Shown piece by piece: positions 50,681 through 58,213 of a stretch of 64,000 bases of DNA. The stretch's first letter is position 1. Each line of letters starts with the position of its first letter. The translations under genes and the position numbers were made by a program. Source of the stretch: Thermodesulfobacterium thermophilum DSM 1276 (GTDB lineage: Bacteria > Desulfobacterota > Thermodesulfobacteria > Thermodesulfobacteriales > Thermodesulfobacteriaceae); the NCBI RefSeq assembly GCF_000421605.1, contig NZ_ATXI01000002.1, positions 1 through 64,000 on the forward strand, written 5' to 3'. A model generated the notes under the pieces. That model made no database searches and was not told the origin of the DNA. It saw only the letters and a list, made by a program, of their open reading frames with translations.

Positions 50681-50807
50681 ATGGGAAAAAGGTGAAGCAT
50701 TTTGGGGTTAATTTAGGTGTTTTCGTTTTTATCGTTACCAGAAAAGGTAAGAGGAAACTATGAAAAAGAAAATTAGTAAAACAAATGTAAAAATCAAAAG
50801 GAGGTAG
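50681..50807 (+). other. chain of three overlapping micro-ORFs in the leader of the TauE gene
   Basis: Three tiny frames overlap at stop/start codons: MGKR (ATG 50681, after a strong GGGAGGTGA site), a 23-residue hydrophobic peptide beginning at GTG 50692 (core FGVNLGVFVFIV, ending KGKRKL) and a basic 15-mer from ATG 50760 (MKKKISKTNVKIKRR). Junctions are GTGA and ATGA. The last frame stops three bases before the permease start and includes its AGGAGG site. They could encode a small membrane peptide or act as a translational leader. They could also be remnants: MGK echoes the permease N terminus MGKLRF. Evidence is limited to frame and ribosome-site geometry. Confidence 0.35.
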
Positions 50808-50810
50808 ACA

Positions 50811-52070
50811 ATGGGTAAGTTAAGATTTCTTTATGAATTTATGATGAGTGCTTCTTTGGCTCATGCACGTTGGGAAAAAGAAATGGCAGACAACATTTTT
50901 CGAAACAAAAAGCGTTTATTACTTTTGTTGGTGCTCTTATCTCCTATTTTGGTAACCTCTCTCTTAGGGGCTGCTGACATACTCGGAGGTAAAAGTGCAT
51001 ATGCTCCCGCTCACTATACACCTATAGTTTTTTGGGTTTCTACTGTGGTGGGCTTTGCCGCTGGGTTGATTACTGGATGTATCGGTGCAGGAGGTGGATT
51101 CATAATCGCCCCAGCCCTTATGTCTGTAGGGGTAAAAGGTATAATGGCTGTAGGAACAGACCAGTTTCATATTTTTGCTAAAGCTATCATGGGAACGGTG
51201 TTGCACAAAAAATTAGGGAACGTAAGTGTAGCTTTAGCCATCTTTTTTATCTTAGGATCTATTGTAGGGGCTACTACCGGTGGTTATATAAATAGATTGC
51301 TATATTCTAAAGATCCTGTTCTTAGTGATGCTTTTATAAGTATAGTCTATGCAGTAATCCTGGGATTTTTGGGTTTTTATGCCATGTATGACTATTTTAG
51401 TACAAGAAGAAAAATAAAAATAGGGCGAGCTTCTTCTTCGGAAGGTGCTCACGGTGGAGTGGTTGGAACCACTAATTTAGCCATACAAATTCAAAAGATC
51501 AATGTTCCTCCTATAATTAAGTTTGACGAAGACTTTGGAGGTAGACAGATTTCAGCTTGGTTTATCATTGTAGGTGGTTTTGTGGTTGGTTTCTTGGCTG
51601 CAATCATGGGAGTGGGAGGTGGTTTTGTTACCTTCCCGATGTTTGTTTATGTTTTTGGGGTATCTACTCCTACTACTGTTGGTACTGACATCTTCCAAAT
51701 CATCTTTACAGCAGGCTACTCCTCCCTTACCCAGTATGCTATATATGGTTATGTTTTTTATACCTTAGCTATGGGACTTCTGATAGGATCTTTGATAGGA
51801 ATTCAAATAGGAGCACTTACCACCAAAGTTGTCCCTGGAACTACAATCAGAGCTTTTTATGCCTTAACCATTATGGCAGGATTTTTTAACAGAGTATCTG
51901 TTTTACCTGACAAATTTAGGTCTTTAAACCTTGTTTCCATCTCTAAAGATGTTTGTGAAACCTTTATTTTTATAGGTAACATTTTGTTTTGGGGAGCTGT
52001 AGGTTTGTTTGGGGTTTGGGTCTTACTCAGTTTCTTTAAAAACATAAGAACTTTAAGAGAGGAGGGATAA
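50811..52070 (+). CDS. TauE/SafE-family permease
   Basis: A 419-residue membrane protein with about nine segments and both TauE/SafE repeats: GCIGAGGGFIIAPALMSVGV (about residue 92) and IMGVGGGFVTFPMFVYVFGV (about 265). An N-terminal extension of about 60 residues (HARWEKEMADNIFRNKKR then a membrane segment) precedes the core. The family exports sulfite, sulfonates or related anions, which fits a sulfur-metabolising anaerobe, but the substrate is not proven. An AAGGAGG site precedes the ATG. It overlaps no neighbour; the next gene starts three bases later. Confidence 0.85.
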   Translation: MGKLRFLYEFMMSASLAHARWEKEMADNIFRNKKRLLLLLVLLSPILVTSLLGAADILGGKSAYAPAHYTPIVFWVSTVVGFAAGLITGCIGAGGGFIIAPALMSVGVKGIMAVGTDQFHIFAKAIMGTVLHKKLGNVSVALAIFFILGSIVGATTGGYINRLLYSKDPVLSDAFISIVYAVILGFLGFYAMYDYFSTRRKIKIGRASSSEGAHGGVVGTTNLAIQIQKINVPPIIKFDEDFGGRQISAWFIIVGGFVVGFLAAIMGVGGGFVTFPMFVYVFGVSTPTTVGTDIFQIIFTAGYSSLTQYAIYGYVFYTLAMGLLIGSLIGIQIGALTTKVVPGTTIRAFYALTIMAGFFNRVSVLPDKFRSLNLVSISKDVCETFIFIGNILFWGAVGLFGVWVLLSFFKNIRTLREEG

Positions 52071-52073
52071 GCC

Positions 52074-52814
52074 ATGGGAGCTACAAGAAAAAAAGAGTTA
52101 ACCCTTGGAGTAGTTTTTACACTGGTGTTTGTAGGGATTCTGTTTTTAATGTTTCAACCTTATTTTGGTAGAGGTCAAAACTTTTTAGCTTATGCTGACG
52201 AACTTTTCAACAGCTTGGCTAAAGGGTCTGCATATTTTATACCCCAAACAAAAACTAAAGTAGAAAAGTTTAAAGGGAAAATTTTAGATATCGAAATCAA
52301 TCTTAAGAAACCCACCGATACCCCACAAGACCTTCAAACAAGAATAGCCTTAAACACCAAACTTTATACCTTGGCAGGAGCACAAGTAGAAGATAAAGGA
52401 AATGGTAAAATCAAAATAGTAGGAGATTTGGGTCAGATACTAAGCTCTGCCTTAGAAGATGCAGATGCTATGTATTGGAATAAGGGAGATTTTATCAAAG
52501 AAAAGTATGGATATCAAGACGAAAAAAAGATGTTCAGACAATGGCATAACAGTTTGAGTGCTATTAATAAAAAGCTTGTTTTGGAAAAAAAGGTAGAAAT
52601 GGCTCAAATAGTAAATGAGGTTGTCACAAAAGCCATCGAGCCTGGCTATAACTTTTATGGAATTACTCCTGAAAGTGTTAAGAGTAAAACTGGATTGCTT
52701 ACAGGTCTACTTATTTTTTATGTATTTTACACGGTATGGTGGGGCTTTGCTATAATGTATCTAATGGAAGGGCTTGGACTTTCTACCAAAAAAGGTAAAA
52801 AGAAGGAGGTGTAA
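52074..52814 (+). CDS. unknown two-segment membrane protein coupled to the TauE permease
   Basis: A 246-residue protein, not recognised. An N-terminal membrane segment (LTLGVVFTLVFVGILFLMF, about 9-27) and a C-terminal one (GLLTGLLIFYVFYTVWWGFA, about 202-221) flank a soluble, probably periplasmic region. That region has an alternating beta-like stretch (KFKGKILDIEINLKK; QVEDKGNGKIKIVGDLGQIL) and a helical part containing MYWNKGDFIKEKYGYQDEKK. Its position between the permease and a Usp, three bases after one and one base before the other, suggests an accessory subunit of the permease. No cysteines or binding motif are evident. Confidence 0.7.
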   Translation: MGATRKKELTLGVVFTLVFVGILFLMFQPYFGRGQNFLAYADELFNSLAKGSAYFIPQTKTKVEKFKGKILDIEINLKKPTDTPQDLQTRIALNTKLYTLAGAQVEDKGNGKIKIVGDLGQILSSALEDADAMYWNKGDFIKEKYGYQDEKKMFRQWHNSLSAINKKLVLEKKVEMAQIVNEVVTKAIEPGYNFYGITPESVKSKTGLLTGLLIFYVFYTVWWGFAIMYLMEGLGLSTKKGKKKEV

Positions 52815-52815
52815 A

Positions 52816-53607
52816 ATGGAAAAAATACTTATCACCACCGACGGCTCTCAAGCAGCTGAAAAGGCTGCAAAATTAGGGGTAAAGTGGGCTAAAATCTTTA
52901 ACAGTAAACTGTATGGCTTAAGTGTAGCAGAGGTGATTCCTCTTGGGCCTGAATTGATGGAAGTTTACCCTAAACTGATAGAAATTTTAGAGAAAAAGGC
53001 CTATGAGGCAGTAGACTTTATCAAAAAAGAGGCAAGTCAAGAGGGATTAACTTGTGAAACCTTTGTTTTAAGCAGTTCAGACCCTTTAGAAATAATTTTG
53101 GATAAAGTACAAAGATTGGGAATTTCTATGTTAATGATGGGAAGAAAGCATACCTTAGGAAGAGTAAGTAGAAGTCTTATCGGTAAGTCTCCGTCACCGG
53201 TTACGGTGGTTCCGGCAGAGGCTTCTACTACCTCAGAAAAGATACTTTTAGCTACAGATGGGTCTGTTTATAGCCAAAAAGCTACCTCTTGGGCGATCGA
53301 TTTTTGTAAAAAAGTAGGAAGCACTTTGTTTGTTATATCAGTAGCTAAAACAGACAACGATGTTGCTTTTGCTGAAGAATGTATAAATGCGGCAGAAGAA
53401 AAGGCTAAAAATCAGGGAATCAAGGTTGAAATCTCTTTAGTCAAAGGTGAGCCCTTTGAGAAGATTTTAGAATTTTCTTTTCAAAAAGAGACAGACCTTA
53501 TTATAATGGGATATAAAGGGAAAACCGGTTTAGAAAAAATCTTAGTAGGAAGCGTAGCAGAAAGGGTGGTAGAAAACTCTAAAGCTCCTGTAGTGTTAAT
53601 AAAATAA
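52816..53607 (+). CDS. tandem-domain universal stress protein
   Basis: A 263-residue protein of two UspA domains. Each starts with a beta strand and ATP-loop-type segment (ILITTDGSQAAEKAA; ILLATDGSVYSQKAT). The second ends with the nucleotide-binding motif MGYKGKTGLEKILVGSVAER, matching Gx2Gx9G(S/T); the first has MGRKHTLGRVSRSLIGKSPS. It probably binds ATP or AMP and regulates its operon partner, the TauE permease complex, as Usp proteins beside transporters often do. The start at 52816 follows AAGGAGGTG. A terminator follows the stop. Confidence 0.88.
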   Translation: MEKILITTDGSQAAEKAAKLGVKWAKIFNSKLYGLSVAEVIPLGPELMEVYPKLIEILEKKAYEAVDFIKKEASQEGLTCETFVLSSSDPLEIILDKVQRLGISMLMMGRKHTLGRVSRSLIGKSPSPVTVVPAEASTTSEKILLATDGSVYSQKATSWAIDFCKKVGSTLFVISVAKTDNDVAFAEECINAAEEKAKNQGIKVEISLVKGEPFEKILEFSFQKETDLIIMGYKGKTGLEKILVGSVAERVVENSKAPVVLIK

Positions 53608-53636
53608 CTCCGTAAATCCTTCTAAGGTCAAACTTT

Positions 53637-53668
53637 AGGGCAACCTATTCAAGGTTGCCCTTTTATTA
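53637..53668 (+). terminator. intrinsic terminator after the Usp gene
   Basis: AGGGCAACCT (53637-53646) pairs perfectly with AGGTTGCCCT (53652-53661) over a five-base loop, followed by TTTTATTATTT. It ends the receiver-permease-Usp operon. Confidence 0.85.
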
Positions 53669-53728
53669 TTTCAAGCTTCGTTCAAGGTTGACTAAAAATA
53701 AAAAACGTTTAAAGTTTATTTATAAAAA

Positions 53729-53820
53729 GGAGGAGTGCCCGAGTGGACGAAGGGGGCCGACTCGAAATCGGCTGAAGGGGTATTAAACCTCTTCCGGGGG
53801 TTCGAATCCCTCCTCCTCCG
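53729..53820 (+). tRNA. tRNA-Ser (anticodon CGA)
   Basis: The acceptor GGAGGAG (53729-53735) pairs with CTCCTCC (53813-53819), discriminator G. The anticodon stem CCGA/TCGG encloses CTCGAAA, giving CGA. A long variable arm and a GGTTCGAATCC T-arm are present. Acceptor, D- and T-arms are nearly identical to the tRNA-Ser(TGA) at 34160. No CCA is encoded. Confidence 0.97.
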
Positions 53821-53833
53821 TGTTTTAACTGCT

Positions 53834-54805
53834 ATGCGTAACTATAATGTTAAAAAACTTAAAATTTTAGAACTGTTAGCTCAAACTTCCTGTATCTCAG
53901 GGGAGGTTTTGGCACAAAGAATTGGAATTTCAAGGACTGCAGTCTGGAAATACATTCAAGCTTTGAAAGACGAAGGATATCCTATCGTTACCACCAAAAA
54001 AGGTTATAGCCTCTCTACTACCTCAGACTTAATCTTGCCTGAAAACATCACAAAAGCCTTAGAAACATGTAAGATTGCTCTTGTAAACAAGGTTTACTAT
54101 TTTAGGTCTGTAGCCTCAACGATGGAAATAGCTAAAGAACTTGCCGAAAAAGAAAAAAATTTTTTAGTTATAGCTGAAAAGCAAACCGCAGGAAGAGGGA
54201 GACTGGGAAGGCACTGGATTTCAAACGAAGGTGGGATATGGATGAGCCTACTGATTCGCCCCTCCATTTCTTTAAGAGAAAGTTTTATTCTTACCTATCT
54301 TGCAAGTCTCTGCGTATGCAAAGCCCTTAGACAGATAACCAACCTTTCTTTCTATCTAAAGTGGCCCAATGATGTAGTCTTTTTAACAAACGACGAGATA
54401 AAAAAGGTAGCAGGTATTCTGCTTGAACTAAAAGCAGAAGTAGATAAGATTGACTACGCTATCATAGGCATAGGAATAAACGTAAACAATCAGATAAACT
54501 CTTTTGAACCTACGGGAATTTCTTTAAAAGAACTTACCAACAGGCTTTGGAACAGAACAGACATAATCATAGAAATCTTGAAAAATTTTTATCACTATTT
54601 TCAGGTTAAACCAGAAGAAATATTAAACGAATGGAAACAACTTTGTTTAACCTTGGGGAAAAAAGTTAAAATCATAAGACCTCAAGGAGAATTAATCGGA
54701 AAAGCCCTTGATATAGCAGAAGATGGCGCCCTTTGGTTAGAAGCTGAAAACCAAAGGGCGGTTAAAATCTATTCAGGAGACTGTATTCACTTAAGAGTGG
54801 CTTAA
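53834..54805 (+). CDS. birA: biotin-protein ligase / biotin operon repressor
   Basis: A 323-residue BirA. An N-terminal winged-helix domain (LLAQTSCISGEVLAQRIGIS, RTAVWKYIQALKDEGYPI) precedes the ligase domain with AEKQTAGRGRLGRHWISNEG, YLKWPNDVVF and KVAGILLELKAE. The SH3-like C-terminal domain follows (QGELIGKALDIAEDGALWLE). It attaches biotin to acetyl-CoA or pyruvate carboxylase and may repress biotin genes. The ATG at 53834 is taken because an in-frame reading farther upstream would run through the tRNA gene. It converges with the Usp gene downstream, with one base between. Confidence 0.95.
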   Translation: MRNYNVKKLKILELLAQTSCISGEVLAQRIGISRTAVWKYIQALKDEGYPIVTTKKGYSLSTTSDLILPENITKALETCKIALVNKVYYFRSVASTMEIAKELAEKEKNFLVIAEKQTAGRGRLGRHWISNEGGIWMSLLIRPSISLRESFILTYLASLCVCKALRQITNLSFYLKWPNDVVFLTNDEIKKVAGILLELKAEVDKIDYAIIGIGINVNNQINSFEPTGISLKELTNRLWNRTDIIIEILKNFYHYFQVKPEEILNEWKQLCLTLGKKVKIIRPQGELIGKALDIAEDGALWLEAENQRAVKIYSGDCIHLRVA

Positions 54806-54806
54806 C

Positions 54807-55729
54807 CTATAGGTTTACTATCGCAATCGTAGGTTCTAAACATTCGTTTATTACTGCTGAACTTACCCCACCTAAAACAAGGTCTTTAAAGGCTGAACGT
54901 CCTTTTCTCCCCATGATTATTAGGTTATAACCCACTTGATTTATTTCTTTAACCACCTCGTCTTTAGGGAACCCGACAGAGATTTTTGTCTCGACCAACT
55001 CCTCCTTAATTCCTTGTTCTAAAAATCTTTTTTTAGCCTTATCAAGGATTTCTTTGGCTTCCTCTTCTGGGTCTATGCCTGCCTGTACTCTTTCAAGGTA
55101 AAGAGAAAGATTGATAACCCTTAACAGGGTTACCTTCCTTATATCCTTGATGTACTTGGTGATACACACTGCATGCTCTACTGCCTTCATTGAATACTCG
55201 GAACCATCCACAGGAACTAAAATGTCAAGAACAGGCCCTTCTTTTTCTCCTACCAGATAGATGTTTCGATTGGTCAACCCATGTAAAATTTTGTTGGATA
55301 CACTTCCAAGAAAATAACTTTTTATTTCCGACATACCTCTTCTTGCAAGGATTACGGTCTGAAAATTTTCTCTTTCTGCAAATTCGATTATCTTATTCCC
55401 CGGATCTCCTTCCTCAACTTTTTTTCTATCAAACCGGTTATACCAGCCTTTTTAAGCACACCTTCATACTCAGATAAAAAGGGCATTATGTTTTCTTCCA
55501 CGTGTTTCTTTTTAATTTTTGTTATGATTTCTGAATTTTTTATAAGTTCTGCCCTAAAATCGAGGTTTTTCATGTGTTCACTTAAATATCCACCTGCCAT
55601 CACATAAAAAAGGGTTATGTTTTCAACCCGAAAGTTTCTAAGAAAGTTTCCTGCAAACTTAACAGCTCTAAAAGAATTCTCACTTTTATCAACAGGTAGT
55701 AAAACCTTCTTGAGACCGCAATTTACCAT
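54807..55729 (-). pseudogene. tandem universal stress protein gene broken by a one-base frameshift
   Basis: On the minus strand a start at 55729 (MVNCGLKKVLLPVDKSENSF) gives the N-terminal part of a Usp domain, stopping at 55388. The missing end of that domain (EEGDPGNKIIEFAERENFQT, ARRGMSEIKSYFLGSVSNKI) continues in another frame and leads into a complete second Usp domain (DILVPVDGSEYSMKAVEHAV to IIMGRKGRSAFKDLVLGGVS), ending at 54807. The frame change falls in a run of seven A residues (plus-strand T run at 55419-55425); one more A would restore one frame of 307 residues. A new start at 55334 could still give a 175-residue protein. It could be real decay, a sequencing error at the homopolymer, or slippage. 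Confidence 0.8.
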
Positions 55730-55746
55730 AGTTTTCCTCCTACGTT

Positions 55747-57467
55747 TTAATAAAAAAGCAACAACCAGATATTACTAATTATGATAGTAATTAACATATA
55801 AACAAACGCATATTTCATAAAGCCAAAAAAGCTTATTTTATAACCTGCAGATTCTGCAATTCCTATGGTTACTACATTGGCAGAAGCACCTATTATAGTC
55901 CCATTTCCTCCCAAGCAAGCTCCTAAAGCCAAGGCCCACCAGAGTACATTACTTTCAGCTCCAGGTATTACCTTTGTAAGATAGGCAACTATAGGTAACA
56001 TCGTCGCTGTAAAAGGTATGTTATCCACAAAGGCGCTCATTATGGCAGAGACCCATAAAATAAGACATATGGCCACTGTAAGATTACCTGCTGAAAGATT
56101 ATGCACCCAGTCGGCGATAATCGCAAGTAATCCTACCTCTTCTACAGCCCCGACTATTATAAAAAGAAAGATAAAAAATAAGAGAGTTGTCCATTCTATG
56201 TCTTTTTCGATCAACTCAAGCATTTTTACTTTTTTAGTAAGCACTGCATAGGTAAAAAGAATCCCTGCACCAAACAAAGCCGGGATACTTACCTCCATAT
56301 GTCAGTATCCATGTGTAGCAAAAAATCCAACTACTATCAACATCACGATAAGTCCATAGGTGAGAAGGGTTTTATCTGTAATTTTATATTCTTCCCTTAG
56401 ATAACTCAGGAAAGCATCCACATCATCAACTTTTCCTTTTTTGTATTCCTTTGAATAGAAAAATTTGTTGTATATAATAAGCGCTATCATGCATATTAGT
56501 ACCACCGGTGTTAATGCATAGACAAACTGCATAAACGTAAGCCCTGTGTAGGAACCAATCATGATGTTTGGAGGGTCACCTATGAGAGTGGCAGTTCCAC
56601 CAACGTTTGAGGCCATTATACCTGGTATTAAAAGAGAAAGAGGATTAATTTTTAGTGCTATAGATATCTCGATTAAAACCGGTGTATAAAGGAGCATAGT
56701 CGTCACATTGTCAAGAAGAGCAGAAGTTATGGCTATGAAATGCTAAGAGCCATTACATTACCACGAGCAAGTTTATAGAACATGTAAGCGCACCACTGGA
56801 AAACCCCTGTGTGTTTAAGAACCCCGATGATTATCATCATCCCCATAAGCAGGAATATCACGTTCATGTCTATGGCTTCTATGGCCCTTTCAAAAGAAAT
56901 GATGTGAAAATCAGGATTTATGGTGCCTAAGGTATAAGTAAGGATAAGCATGGTTACAGCTCCAAGCATGGCTGCAACCGTTCTGTGAAGAAGTTCAAAA
57001 GATATAAGCGCATAAGTTATTATAAAAACTATGGTAGCAATCCAGAAAGCAGGGCCTATATATCGCTCAAGGATGATATTTTTGTTGGCATAAAACTCAT
57101 TACCTTTTACGGCAAAATCTTCCTTTTTAATCTCAACCACAGTTTTTTTTTTAAACGAAGTTTTGGAAATCTCAAGTTGAATCTTTCCGGTTTCAATTAA
57201 ACCCTTTGGCAGTTGAAACTCAAGCTGAAAGGTCCCATGAGAAGAACTAATAACTTTATCAAGCTTACCATATTCTTTAAGTCTCTTATAAGGCTTTCCA
57301 TTAACTAACAGTTTTATTTCTGCCTCTTTAACCGGCTCTTTATGATTATCAAGGATTATACCTGAAATATGAAACTTATCCATGTTTTGCTGAGAATTAT
57401 CCTCGGCAAAAGCCAAAAAAGGTAAAATTAAAACAAAAAGGGCAAACAAAAAGAATATTTTTTTCAT
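55747..57467 (-). pseudogene. NhaD/ArsB-type permease gene broken by a frameshift and an in-frame TGA
   Basis: Three successive minus-strand frames make up one protein of about 570 residues. From 57467: a signal peptide (MKKIFFLFALFVLILPFLAFA), an Ig- or transthyretin-like domain (FHISGIILDNHKEPVKEAEI) and the first membrane segments, ending LARGNVMALSIS at 56733. The next frame supplies AITSALLDNVTTMLLYTP and the SNVGGTATLIGDPPNIMIGS motif of the ion-transporter superfamily. The third continues in frame after a TGA at 56305-56307 (FATHGY, stop, HMEVSIPALFGAG) through FVDNIPFTATMLPI to 55747. The first break looks like loss of one T near 56740. Family members move Na+, arsenite or organic anions; the present gene is probably inactive. 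Confidence 0.78.
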
Positions 57468-57482
57468 GAAAACCCCCTAAAT

Positions 57483-58193
57483 CTAAATTTTTATTTCTTT
57501 CTTTTCACCGTTAACCACTACATAAGATTCGTCAGGAATGATGTAGTTTTCCTCTGGTCCATGCACCTGAATTCCTGAAATAACGGCATAATCAGCCTTT
57601 TTAGTATCCACAACCTTTTCTATTATATGCTCAAGATCTTCTACGATTACCTTAAGGGTTTTTTTGGTAAGAGTAAGAAGGTCTGGGATCTCTCCGTATT
57701 TCAATTCTCTAAGCAATCTTCTTTTTAAAAGACTTTCTTCGATATCCTCTTCATCAAGTCTTATACTTATCTTTCCTGACTTAAGTTCATTAAGAAAAAG
57801 ACACAAAGCCCCACAAGCATGAGATTTTTCAAGCCCTTTCCTTTTGCATACTCCCATGTTTCCCTTTTCATCGATAGCAATGTGAGAAAAAGCATAAAAA
57901 ATATATCTTTCTTTACCATCTACTTGAGGAGCGTGGCTTATAAAAGCTTTCATACCAGTCTTGCCGGCTGTAAAAAGCCCAGCAAGACTGGAAAAATTAA
58001 AGGCTTCTCCCCACATTCTTTTTATATGACTTCTTACTGTCTGGGAAATCTCATCCCTACATACACAAACAGAGGCTATGGAATTTCCATCGTTAAAACC
58101 AAAATCTTTTAATGTCTCATATGACATCTTTATAAAATCATACTCTCTAAAAAACCTTCCAAAAATTTTCTCTAAAATAGGCTTAATAACCAT
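57483..58193 (-). CDS. LCIB-type (theta-class) carbonic anhydrase
   Basis: A 236-residue protein resembling algal LCIB and bacterial relatives. Family segments are GFNDGNSIASVCVCRDEISQ (about residues 32-51, with the CRDE motif), FNFSSLAGLFTAGKTGMKAF, ISHAPQVDGKERYIFYAFSH and ACGALCLFLNELKSGKI. Cys45, His87 and Cys127 are the likely zinc ligands by comparison with the LCIB family; Arg46 and Asp47 match the active-site pair. It has no signal peptide, so it should hydrate CO2 in the cytoplasm. The gene lies 20 bases after a DASS permease gene and 15 before the broken permease gene, pointing to a role with anion or bicarbonate transport. The family match is from memory of the motifs. Confidence 0.7.
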   Translation of the reverse strand: MVIKPILEKIFGRFFREYDFIKMSYETLKDFGFNDGNSIASVCVCRDEISQTVRSHIKRMWGEAFNFSSLAGLFTAGKTGMKAFISHAPQVDGKERYIFYAFSHIAIDEKGNMGVCKRKGLEKSHACGALCLFLNELKSGKISIRLDEEDIEESLLKRRLLRELKYGEIPDLLTLTKKTLKVIVEDLEHIIEKVVDTKKADYAVISGIQVHGPEENYIIPDESYVVVNGEKKEIKI

Positions 58194-58213
58194 ATTCTAC
58201 CTCCTCCTTTTTT

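Noticed and set aside
53735-53833. Extended birA start upstream of 53834
   Set aside because: The in-frame extension translates the tRNA-Ser gene; the ATG at 53834 gives the normal BirA N terminus.
56305-56307. TGA read as selenocysteine in the permease
   Set aside because: No catalytic role for Cys/Sec is known at this position of the family, and another frameshift lies upstream in the same gene; a nonsense mutation is simpler.
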